This document shows, in pieces, positions 1 to 6,272 of a stretch of 6,593 bases of DNA. This DNA comes from Chloroflexota bacterium (lineage in GTDB: Bacteria; Chloroflexota; UBA6077; JACCZL01). The notes below the pieces were generated by a model. The model ran no database searches. It was not told the origin of the DNA and worked only from the letters and a program-made list of their open reading frames with translations. Position 1 is the first letter of the stretch, and the number at the start of each line of letters is the position of its first letter. Where the stretch lies: contig JADLFM010000082.1 of the NCBI GenBank assembly GCA_020845495.1, forward strand, positions 1 to 6,593, written 5' to 3'. The translations under genes and the position numbers were made by a program.

Positions 1-482
1 AGAATCGCCATGTAGCCGCTCATGGCCCACGCCACGAGGTCCGAGCCCTTGAAGTGCGCGTGCGGACCGTATTGCCCGAATGGGGTGATCGACGCCATCA
101 CCAGCCGAGGGTTGATCGATGCGAGATCGGTGTACCCGAGACCCCGCTCGGCGAGGTAGCCGGGGGAGAAGCTCTCGACGACGATGTCGGCCCGTTGCAC
201 GAGGTCGCGGAGCAGGCGTTGGCCTTCCGTGCGCTCGATGTCCAGTGTGACCCCGCGCTTGTTCGTGTTGTAGTGGTAGAAGAAGAGGCTCCGGTTCGGG
301 TCAGGACGATCATCTACGAACGGGCCGAACTGGCGTGTGGGGTCACCGCCCGGCTGCTCGAGCTTGATCGTGTCTGCACCCAGATCGGCAAGGAGTTTGG
401 CGGCGTACGCACCTTTCTCGTCGGACAGATCAAGGACACGCAGGTGGCCCAAGGCTCCGGCTGGCTCTGGCTCCGGATTCAC
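1..482 (-). CDS. CaiB/BaiF family (class III) CoA transferase, N-terminal part
   Basis: This gene encodes the first 160 residues of a family III CoA transferase, a cytoplasmic enzyme that moves coenzyme A between carboxylic acids. It continues past the left edge. Family hallmarks appear in order: an N-terminal Rossmann-type segment (LRVLDLSDEKGAYAAKLLADLGAD, residues 14-37, with KLEQPGGDP at 40-48), NTNKRGVTLD at 72-81, DIVVESFSPG near 99-108 followed by ERGLGY, and SITPFGQYGP at 131-140. The family's catalytic Asp lies near residue 170 in formyl-CoA transferase, so it should fall just outside the window. The start is a GTG, chosen because AAGGAG (490-495) sits 7 bases upstream of it and because the conserved region begins about 13 residues in. 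No frameshift is seen. The substrate cannot be told from this part; carnitine, formyl, succinyl, bile acid or racemase-type members all share these motifs. Confidence 0.93.
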   Translation of the reverse strand, partial: MNPEPEPAGALGHLRVLDLSDEKGAYAAKLLADLGADTIKLEQPGGDPTRQFGPFVDDRPDPNRSLFFYHYNTNKRGVTLDIERTEGQRLLRDLVQRADIVVESFSPGYLAERGLGYTDLASINPRLVMASITPFGQYGPHAHFKGSDLVAWAMSGYMAI

Positions 483-580
483 AGCGTTACTCCTTCGTGC
501 TCGTCTACCGCAGATCCACTGCCAGCGATCCCGTGCTCGGACGGACCCCGCAGGCCCGCGCCGACCAACCGATCTGGACC

Positions 581-608
581 AAAACGTTTTACCATAACCT
601 TTTACCAT
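581..608. promoter_or_regulatory. Candidate operator: palindrome plus direct repeat
   Basis: A perfect palindrome, AAAACGTTTT (581-590), lies at the predicted transcription start. Next to it is a 9-base direct repeat, TTTTACCAT, at 587-595 and 600-608, giving a 13-base period. Palindromes centred on CG with A/T arms are typical of LacI-family sites, and the position over the start point fits repression. The regulator is not in this window. What is seen is the symmetry and the repeat; operator function is inferred. Confidence 0.4.
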
Positions 609-627
609 GCCTTTATCGCTATTTCAA
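581..627 (-). promoter_or_regulatory. Putative promoter of the CoA transferase gene
   Basis: Reading leftward on the minus strand there is a -35-like TTGAAA (622-627; 5 of 6 to TTGACA), a 17-base spacer, and a -10-like TAAAAG (599-604; 4 of 6 to TATAAT). Transcription would begin near 590-593, about 110 bases before the GTG start. The stretch 581-627 is clearly richer in A+T than its surroundings. This is a by-eye match only. Confidence 0.4.
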
Positions 628-824
628 GGGGGTTTCATGACGAATGTTGGGCAGGTCACCTTTGCATCGGAACCGCCATGCCGCCGATGGGCAGCGTCGT
701 CATGGACGCTGCTCGCTATCCAGGCAGGACCAGCGCGCTCCGTAACGTGGCCTCGCCGGCTCCTGGACTTCTGGGCGTGACCGTTAGGGGGCCGGTGACT
801 GGTGCGGCGCCAGCCCCACACCTT

Positions 825-1420
825 TCACGTTGCCAACTGCCCCAGAGCGAGGAGGATCACGAACGGAATCGTGATGCGGCCATGGACGTAGCGTCAGTTC
901 TCACCGTGGTGGCCCCGATCGGCCTGTTCGAGCCAGCCGATTCGCGGATTGGCGGGCAGGCGCACGATTGTTACCTCGTCGCCCACGCTCAGGTTTGCGA
1001 CGCTCTCAGCGGTGAGTCGTCTACTGCCACGACGGGCTGATCGGCGCCGAGGGGACAAACCGTAGCAGCACGCGGGCGAAGGGACGGGGCAGGTCCACGG
1101 TCAACGACCGCTGGCCACTTCCTTATCGTGTGTGGCCCACAGACCTCACGACCCGCACTTCCTGCAAAGTTGCCGTTGTCCTGGCAGTACGTCCCGTGGG
1201 AATCGGGAACCGGTCGGCCGCTCCGAGCAGCGACAGCGGCAAGAGCTGGAGCATCGCGACATGCACGCACAGCAGCGCGATCTTGCGGGTTGCCAGCAGG
1301 AACCAGCCCAAGAGGATCAGGCCTGGAAGGATCCCCGATGCACGCAGCGCCTCCCACAGTGGTCCCAGGACCACCCGAGGGAGCGACTGATCCGCGAAGC
1401 GGGCGAGGCTGGGGAGCAAT
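825..1420 (-). pseudogene. Decayed membrane-protein gene, possibly DUF3592-like
   Basis: Coding-like sequence on the minus strand is spread over two frames with stops. In the first frame (about 1420 down to 1021) there is a strongly hydrophobic segment, GILPGLILLGWFLL, then IALLCVHVAMLQLLPLSLLGA, then TTATLQEVRVVRS before an in-frame TAA at 1123-1125. The frame continues past this stop to a TAG at 1021-1023. In a second frame (from about 1019) comes LSVGDEVTIVRLPANP, a TGA at 894-896, and a second hydrophobic run, ITIPFVILLALGQLA, ending at a TGA (825-827). The order membrane helix, TATxxEVRVVRS, VGDEVTI...PANP, membrane helix resembles DUF3592 proteins. That assignment is by memory of the family pattern and is tentative. 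At least one frameshift and two internal stops indicate a dead gene. The 5' boundary is uncertain. Confidence 0.4.
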
Positions 1421-1571
1421 GGAGAGTTCCGCACCCGCACCGGCACGCCGGAACGCAGGTGGTCGTACTCAACGAGGCTCGTCGGGATAGGCGCCGTAGC
1501 GTCGGCGCGCGAGTTCGCCGGATGCCAGCGCGGGACGGTCGCGGAATTGCCGGGCGGCGTGAACTGGACCA
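1421..1571. other. Unassigned sequence between two relics
   Basis: No gene or signal is recognised. A minus-strand frame stays open across this stretch and joins the cyclase fragment to the membrane-protein relic, but the translated residues here match nothing I know and are proline- and serine-rich. It is probably debris between the transposase relic and the membrane-protein relic. Confidence 0.4.
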
Positions 1572-1764
1572 CTGACGGACGAGCAACGGCAGACGCTGGA
1601 GCGGGTGCGTCGGCGGGCTGGGCGAGGACGTGGTGCGGACGTGGCTGCATTGGTATGAGCGTGAGGCGCCGCTCGGCCTGGACGACCGTCCTCGGCCGGG
1701 CAGGCCACCGCAGGACCGCCTGGCCCTGCACATCGTGGACGCGCAGGCGAGCAACCCATCGTGA
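1572..1764 (+). mobile_element. IS630-type transposase relic (N-terminal helix-turn-helix part)
   Basis: On the plus strand one frame (1572-1619) reads LTDEQRQTLERVRRRA, like the usual opening of IS630-family transposases. A second frame (about 1618-1764) reads GLGEDVVRTWLHWYERE, then a stretch ending DDRPRPGRPP, then LALHIVDAQAS before a TGA at 1762-1764. The pattern VRxW...Y, GL, DRPRxGRPP is the classic helix-turn-helix and linker of IS630-family transposases. About 25-30 residues that normally lie between the two pieces are missing, together with a frame change, so an internal deletion has occurred. The DDE catalytic domain is absent, so the fragment is inactive. Terminal inverted repeats and a target TA duplication were not found. 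It sits antisense against the broken end of the cyclase copy. Confidence 0.65.
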
Positions 1765-1851
1765 AACAACGGGCTGGCGCTCCCAGCGTGTGGCGCTGCC
1801 CTCGATGTCTGCGAAGACGAACGTCACCGTCCCGGTTGGCAACGCCGACAT
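1765..1851 (-). pseudogene. Truncated class III cyclase gene (first 29 codons only)
   Basis: From an ATG at 1851 the sequence reads MSALPTGTVTF, then VFADIEGSATRWERQP, nearly the same as the N-terminus of the intact cyclase upstream (MAELPTGTVTF, then LFTDIEGSTTRWEHQP). The first metal-binding Asp (in FADIEGS) is kept. Homology stops at about codon 27-29, where the transposase relic begins, so the remaining roughly 850 residues are lost. The ribosome binding site GGGAGG (1861-1866) and start codon are intact. The start lies 16 bases after the upstream gene's stop, an operon-like spacing. The frame stays open to 1123, so an aberrant product of about 242 residues with unrelated hydrophobic segments could still be made; no function is expected. 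Confidence 0.75.
1774..1851 (-). repeat. Paralogous repeat: 5' end of cyclase gene, copy A
   Basis: These 78 bases align without gaps to 4451-4528, with about 65 identical by my count. Changes are partly at third codon positions, as expected for diverged duplicate genes and not for recent copies. Confidence 0.8.
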
Positions 1852-1867
1852 GTGTGCCAACCTCCCG

Positions 1868-4528
1868 CTACCGTGGCTCTTCGAGCGCGTACGCAATAGC
1901 CTGTTCCAGGGTCATCGCCCTGCCTTCCGCCCAAGCCGCTGCGAATTCGTCGCCTCCTAACCCGGAGCGGGCTGCGGCGATGGTGTCTTCGTGGACGGCC
2001 CGTGCGAGGGCGAGAGCCGCCAGACCGGAGGCGCCCTGTTGAACCTCCACGGCTCCGAGCAGGCAGGCAGCGCGCGTGTGGTAGCCCTCCAACGTGGCCA
2101 CGTAGGCGACTAAGATCAGGTGGTTCCAGCTACACGGGGTGTCTGCCAGATCATGGAGCAGGCGCAGCGACTCCTTGAGCAGAGTCGTCGCCCGTTGGAG
2201 GTCACGCTGACTGCACGCGAACATTCCCAGGGATCTCACGACATTCGCGACGCCGTGTGCATCACCACACGCCCGGCTGAAGGCCATCGCCTCGTCATAG
2301 AGCTGCCTGGCCCGGCCGATTTCGCCCTGCTGCTCGGCCAGCCGTGCGAGATTGGCAAAAGGCGACTCGGAATAGAGAGCGAGCACCGAGCCGTAGGCCG
2401 CCACCGCCCCGGCATCTCGGACCAGGTCCGCACCCTTTTCGAGAAGATCCTGGGCACGCACGAGATCTCCGCCCGCCCAGGTTCCGAGCGCCAGGTACTG
2501 CAGTGCGGACGCCAGGCCGGATCGATCCTCCAGCTTGCGCGAGAGCGTCACGCTCTGCTCCTCCCAGCGCAGCGTTTCGGCGTAGGCGCCCCGGAAATAC
2601 GCCAGATACCCGGCCACGCGGTACAGCGTCGCCCGAGCACGGTCGCTCCCCCGGTCGGCCGCGACGAGCCGTTCTACTCGAGCGCGTCCCTCCTGTTCGT
2701 GGCCGCGCAAGACCCAGAACCAGCCCAGTGCTTCAACCATGCGGGCGGCTGATTCCATTCCATCCGCCTCGGCTTCGCACCAGTCTAGCGCCACACGGAG
2801 GTTCCCGTGCTCAAGTTCCAGTTGGTCGAACAAGACGGCGTCGCGCGGGCCTCGCAGCTCGCTCGCCACGCGCTTGGCGAAGGCCTGGTAGTAGTCCCGA
2901 TGACGCTGTCGGATGGTGCTCGCTTCGCAGCTTGCCCCCAACTGCTCCAGGGCGTACTCGCGGATAGTCTCCAGCAACGTGAAGCGCGGCTCGTCGTCGG
3001 GTGTTTCGACCGGACGGACGAGGCTGCTATCCACAAGCAAACCGACGCCATCCAGGATGTCGATGTTGAGATCACCTTCGGCGTTGCAGACGGCCTCCGC
3101 TGCCTCTAGCGTGAATCCGCCGACGAACACGCCGAGCCGCCGGAATAGCCACTGTTCAGGAGGGTGCAGCAATTCGTGGCTCCAGGCGATCGCGCTTCTG
3201 AGCGTCTGCTGCCGGGGTGGCAAGTCGCGCCGGCCGCCGGTCAGCAGGTTGAGACTGTGTCCGAGGCGAGCGAGGAGCGCCTCTGGGGGCAGCAGGCGGA
3301 TGCGCGCAGCGGCCAGCTCGATGGCGAGCGGAAGTCCATCGAGACGAGCGCAGATCTCCGCGATGGCCGGCGCATTGGCGTTCGTGATTGCGAAGTCCGG
3401 CTTGATCGCGGTTGCCCGTTCGATGAACAGCGCGACGGCCTCGTACTGCGAGAGTGACTCTGGCGTGAGCGGGCGCCCCAGGCGGGGCAACGCCAGCGGC
3501 GGGATCGGGAACTCGTGCTCGCCGCGCAGTTGGAGGGGCGCCCGGCTGGTCACCAGGACGGAGAGGGACGGGCAGCTCCTGACTAGCTCATCGACATCCA
3601 TCGCTGCGGCAAGCACCTGCTCGAAGTTGTCGAGCACCAGCAGGAGCCGCCGATCTCGCAAGCGCTCCACCAGGACATCTACGACCCGCCGTTCGGCTGT
3701 GACCGCTACGCCAAGGATCTGGGCAATGGTCGAGGCGACCAGGGCCGGGTCGGAAATCGGTGCGAGTTCGACGAGGAGCACGCCATCTTCGTACCGTTCG
3801 ATCGAGCTTGCAGCCACCTGGAGGCCGAGCCGGGTCTTGCCGATGCCACCGGGGCCGGTCAAGGTCACCAGACGCACGTCATCGTGGGCAAGCAAGTCGC
3901 TCACCGACTGGATCTCGCGCTCCCGTCCGATCAGCGGCGTTGGCTGGATCGGCAGATTGTGCGGGTGACGGTCGAGCGTCCGGAGGGGCGGAAACTCGGA
4001 CGGCAGGTCGGGTGCGACGAGCTGGAAGATCCGTTCGGGGCGGATCAGATCCTTGAGGCGGTGTTCACCAAGATCGACCAGAGTCGTCCCCGCCGACAAA
4101 GCGTCCCGCGCCAGCTCATAGGTCACTTGGGAGAGCAGCATTTGCCCGCCGTGGCCGGCGCTCATGAGCCGGGCGGCCCGGTTCAGCGTCGGGCCGTAGT
4201 AGTCGCCGTCGCGCTCCTCGGCCACGCCCGAGTGCAGGCCCATCCGCACGCTCGGTGCGCCCCACTCGTCCCACGGCTCAGCCTGGAGGCGACGCTGTGC
4301 CTCCAGTGCCGCCGCGACGGCATCCGGAGCCCGGGCGAAAGCAGCATGAAACGCATCGCCCATCGTCTTGACGACGTGCCCGCCGTGCGCCTGGATGGCG
4401 GCCCGCAGCAGGGCGTCGTGACGCGCGAGAGCAACCGCCATCGCCTGGGGCTGATGCTCCCAGCGCGTCGTACTTCCCTCGATGTCTGTGAAAAGGAACG
4501 TCACCGTCCCGGTTGGCAACTCAGCCAT
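1868..4528 (-). CDS. Class III adenylyl cyclase / NB-ARC-like ATPase / TPR signalling protein
   Basis: This is an 886-residue cytoplasmic protein. Residues 1-172 form a class III cyclase domain making cyclic AMP from ATP. The metal-binding Asp15 (FTDIEGS) and Asp58 (KTMGDAF), the purine-selecting Lys54 and Asp109, and the transition-state Asn116 and Arg120 (LNRAAR) are all present, so activity as an adenylyl cyclase is predicted. Residues about 195-530 are a STAND/NB-ARC-like ATPase: IGRERE at 200-205, Walker A GPGGIGKT at 225-232, Walker B LLLVLDNFE at 295-303, TSRAPL at 327-332, GLPLA at 398-402, and ETIREYALEQL at 520-530. The rest, about 535-886, is helical and TPR-like. No C-terminal LuxR or other DNA-binding domain is seen, although many relatives have one. 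The start ATG is set by its match to the truncated copy and by the domain beginning at once; the G-rich GGGGGA only 3 bases away is a poor ribosome binding site. The frame is open further upstream but without domain content. The natural ligand is unknown. Confidence 0.92.
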   Translation of the reverse strand: MAELPTGTVTFLFTDIEGSTTRWEHQPQAMAVALARHDALLRAAIQAHGGHVVKTMGDAFHAAFARAPDAVAAALEAQRRLQAEPWDEWGAPSVRMGLHSGVAEERDGDYYGPTLNRAARLMSAGHGGQMLLSQVTYELARDALSAGTTLVDLGEHRLKDLIRPERIFQLVAPDLPSEFPPLRTLDRHPHNLPIQPTPLIGREREIQSVSDLLAHDDVRLVTLTGPGGIGKTRLGLQVAASSIERYEDGVLLVELAPISDPALVASTIAQILGVAVTAERRVVDVLVERLRDRRLLLVLDNFEQVLAAAMDVDELVRSCPSLSVLVTSRAPLQLRGEHEFPIPPLALPRLGRPLTPESLSQYEAVALFIERATAIKPDFAITNANAPAIAEICARLDGLPLAIELAAARIRLLPPEALLARLGHSLNLLTGGRRDLPPRQQTLRSAIAWSHELLHPPEQWLFRRLGVFVGGFTLEAAEAVCNAEGDLNIDILDGVGLLVDSSLVRPVETPDDEPRFTLLETIREYALEQLGASCEASTIRQRHRDYYQAFAKRVASELRGPRDAVLFDQLELEHGNLRVALDWCEAEADGMESAARMVEALGWFWVLRGHEQEGRARVERLVAADRGSDRARATLYRVAGYLAYFRGAYAETLRWEEQSVTLSRKLEDRSGLASALQYLALGTWAGGDLVRAQDLLEKGADLVRDAGAVAAYGSVLALYSESPFANLARLAEQQGEIGRARQLYDEAMAFSRACGDAHGVANVVRSLGMFACSQRDLQRATTLLKESLRLLHDLADTPCSWNHLILVAYVATLEGYHTRAACLLGAVEVQQGASGLAALALARAVHEDTIAAARSGLGGDEFAAAWAEGRAMTLEQAIAYALEEPR
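4451..4528 (-). repeat. Paralogous repeat: 5' end of cyclase gene, copy B
   Basis: This is the first 26 codons of the intact cyclase gene, matching the truncated copy at 1774-1851. The shared start position supports ATG at 4528 as the true start of the long gene. Confidence 0.8.
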
Positions 4529-4877
4529 CCGTCCCCCACAGTGCGACCCACGATCCCTCGGGGCTGCCTTTCGCCATGATAGCCCCCGCAGCAAGCCTTC
4601 CGATGTCTGAGGTGAAGCTGATCGAGTCCCAGTGCCGAGTCGCTGCCCTGCATCACTGCGGACGACAAGAGACTCCACTCTGCGCCCATCGGAGCCGGCC
4701 GATGTTCCGCCGCACCACTCCGCGGCTCTCCGATGAGACCGACATGCGAGCATCTGCTCTCGAACAAGGTCGGGGGTTGGGGGTGAAGCTTGACGACGGT
4801 CGACCGACGTTTCGAGCAGCGGGGGGAGGGCAGGCGACGAGGCCTTCAGCCCCTTCGCCTGCCATGCCGAGCCGTGA
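4529..4877. other. Intergenic region between rhodanese and cyclase genes
   Basis: This 349-base gap holds the hairpin at 4829-4863 and presumably the cyclase promoter. The only hexamer of note is TATCAT on the minus strand (4576-4581), but it has no acceptable -35 partner at 16-18 bases. A minor inverted repeat, CATCGG...CCGATG, occurs near 4687-4704. The frame of the cyclase gene stays open through the region, but its translation is arginine- and serine-rich and resembles no protein. Confidence 0.5.
4829..4863 (-). terminator. Strong hairpin after the rhodanese gene, probable terminator
   Basis: A perfect 9-base inverted repeat, GGCAGGCGA / TCGCCTGCC (4829-4837 and 4855-4863), begins 15 bases after the rhodanese stop. 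On the minus strand the stem can continue after one mismatch with five more pairs (one of them G-T), leaving a 5-base loop. No T-run follows; the next bases are C-rich. It may be an intrinsic terminator of the type without a U-tract found in GC-rich bacteria, or a 3'-end-stabilising structure. Confidence 0.5.
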
Positions 4878-5810
4878 TCAGTTCGGAGCGGGGCCGGGTT
4901 CGGGGCCGATTGTGATCGGCAGATCGTCGCGATTGCCCCACTCGGCCCAAGACGCCGAGTAGAGGCGTACGCGAGGGTAGCCGAGCATCTCAAGAACGAA
5001 CAGGGTGTTCGCCGACCAGACGCCGCCGTTGCAGTAGACGATGATCTCCTTATTCCGGTCGAGACCGATGCCGTCGTAGAGCGCCTGCATGTCGGCCAGA
5101 CTCTTGAAGGTGCGCGGAGACTCGGCCTGGACGTTGTTGCTCCAGTCAAGGTGAAGCGCGGTCGGGATGTGACCGCTGCGGCGGAAGGCGCCGGGGTCCT
5201 CTCCGGTGTACATGGTCAGCGGACGGACATCGAGGATCTGCACGCCCGGATCGCCGAGTCGACCGAGGATATATTGATCAGTCGCGAGCCGCTCGGGATC
5301 GGTTGTCCCGGTGTACGTGGTCGGGGTGCGCGTGGGCGTCTCGGCGGTCATCGGCTGGCCCAGCTTCGACCAGGCGGCGAGGCCGCCGTCGAGGATGACT
5401 GCCCGCTCGTGTCCGAGGTGCTTGAGCGCCCACCGCACACGGGCAGAGAAGATGTTGCCGTTGTCATCGTAGGTGACGACGATGCTCCGAGAACCGATGC
5501 CGAGGCCGCTGAACTGCTCGATGGTGCGCTCGCGCCACGGTCCCGTTTCGAGCTCCTCACTGCTGCGAGTGGCAAGACTCTGCCAGGACAGGTTCACCGC
5601 CCCGGGAATATGTCCCTGCGCGTAGGCGTCCGGAGCCCTCGCGTCGATGACCACCACGTCAGGATGACTGCCAAGTTGCATAAGCCAGGAGGCCGTGACA
5701 ATGAAGTTGGAGCTGCCAAGCTGTTGGGCGCTGATCGTTGTCGGGCTGAGCGCGCCAGTGAGCGGTAGAACGATGGCGACGAGGATCAAGCGTGAGAGGA
5801 ATAATCGCAT
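4878..5810 (-). CDS. Exported tandem-rhodanese thiosulfate/3-mercaptopyruvate-type sulfurtransferase
   Basis: This 310-residue protein belongs to the two-domain rhodanese family, which moves sulfane sulfur from thiosulfate or mercaptopyruvate to a thiol or cyanide acceptor. A Sec-type signal peptide is visible: Arg2 and Arg7, a hydrophobic core at about 8-21, and likely cleavage after SA at 27-28. It should therefore act outside the cytoplasmic membrane. The N-terminal rhodanese domain (about 35-150) has VVVIDAR, GHIPGAVNL and DGGLAAW, but Asp115 (VVTYDD) stands where an active Cys would be, as is usual for this non-catalytic half. The C-terminal domain (about 175-300) has ILDVRP, SGHIPTALHL and the active loop IVYCNGGVWSA with Cys260, the only cysteine in the protein. 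The start ATG is chosen because it gives the signal peptide; GAGGA (5821-5825) lies 10 bases upstream. The loop CNGGVWS differs from the CRxG-type loops typical of better-known members, so substrate preference is open. Confidence 0.93.
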   Translation of the reverse strand: MRLFLSRLILVAIVLPLTGALSPTTISAQQLGSSNFIVTASWLMQLGSHPDVVVIDARAPDAYAQGHIPGAVNLSWQSLATRSSEELETGPWRERTIEQFSGLGIGSRSIVVTYDDNGNIFSARVRWALKHLGHERAVILDGGLAAWSKLGQPMTAETPTRTPTTYTGTTDPERLATDQYILGRLGDPGVQILDVRPLTMYTGEDPGAFRRSGHIPTALHLDWSNNVQAESPRTFKSLADMQALYDGIGLDRNKEIIVYCNGGVWSANTLFVLEMLGYPRVRLYSASWAEWGNRDDLPITIGPEPGPAPN

Positions 5811-6272
5811 GGCAAGTTCGTCCTCGCTGGTCCCCTATGTCGGACCGAACTGTAGCGCCACCACGCCGCCGGCCAGGCGCCTCGCCTCGCGTCGATCAAC
5901 GTGGAATGCTGGCAGAAGAGGCCTATGGCTCGCTGCACCCTCCTCCTGCAGCTCTCCTCCTTTCCTCAATCTCCGTCGATCACCCTCTCCTGCTGTGCCA
6001 TCGTATATTCGGGGCGCTCTCACGAATACCTGACGAATGTCACCCTCCCAAAGGACCATCTGTCCTTTCGTGATGACATCCGGGCTGAACAACATCCCGA
6101 AGGAGTCGAAGCCTTGGATCGAGACGCCAGCGACTCCAGCGTCCATGCCAGGGCGCGTGGTGTCACGGCAGGGGGCGGACCCGGTGAGGCGCCGTGATGA
6201 CCTTCACAAGCCTTCAGGGGTCAACCCATCGAAATCAGAGTAATTCGCACCATGCACTTCGGGGACGGTTCA
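5811..6272. other. Intergenic region, largely unassigned
   Basis: This 462-base gap lies between the TPR-protein stop and the rhodanese start. It presumably contains the rhodanese promoter. An A/T-richer patch near 6003-6008 gives TATACG on the minus strand, but no convincing -35 lies upstream. The minus-strand frame of the TPR gene stays fairly open beyond its stop, with pieces such as VHGANYSDFDGLTPEGL, then a stop, then AGVSIQGFDSFGMLFS. These look protein-like but match no family I recognise; they may be the remains of a gene. Confidence 0.45.
6050..6068. other. Small perfect hairpin
   Basis: The inverted repeat AAAGGAC / GTCCTTT (7 bases each, 6050-6056 and 6062-6068) has a 5-base loop. 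It has no T-run beyond the stem itself. It lies about 240 bases upstream of the rhodanese start and 200 bases after the TPR gene's stop. It could be a regulatory site or a weak terminator; chance is not excluded. Confidence 0.3.

Larger units (their letters stand above)
483..824. other. Leader and intergenic region with no recognised gene
   Basis: Apart from the promoter and palindrome at 581-627, no gene is recognised here. A 47-codon plus-strand reading frame (637-780) starts with ATG after a G-rich stretch (AAGGGGG, 4 bases from the ATG), but its translation has no recognisable family, so it is not called. Reading frames on the other strand are arginine- and proline-rich, as expected for shadow frames in GC-rich DNA. 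Confidence 0.5.

Noticed and set aside
637..780. Plus-strand 47-codon reading frame after a G-rich stretch
   Set aside because: It has a possible ribosome binding site but no recognisable domain, and many random frames of this size occur in GC-rich DNA.
54..1040. Plus-strand open frame of 328 codons
   Set aside because: Its first part is antisense to the clear CoA transferase gene, the rest crosses the AT-rich promoter region and relics, and the translation resembles no protein.
1725..1764. Possible continuation of cyclase homology beyond codon 29 on the minus strand
   Set aside because: A few base matches to the intact gene exist only if gaps are added, while the plus strand reads in frame as transposase-like sequence (LALHIVDAQAS), which explains the stretch better.
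2913..3968. Plus-strand open frame of 351 codons
   Set aside because: It lies wholly antisense to the ATPase part of the cyclase gene, whose motifs are unmistakable. The translation is rich in Ser and Arg, as expected for a shadow frame.
4576..4581. TATCAT as a -10 element for the cyclase gene
   Set aside because: No acceptable -35 hexamer occurs 16-18 bases upstream.
4529..5149. N-terminal extension of the cyclase frame by 207 codons
   Set aside because: The extension overlaps the rhodanese gene and the hairpin, has low-complexity Arg/Ser-rich translation, and the truncated paralog starts exactly at the position of ATG 4528.
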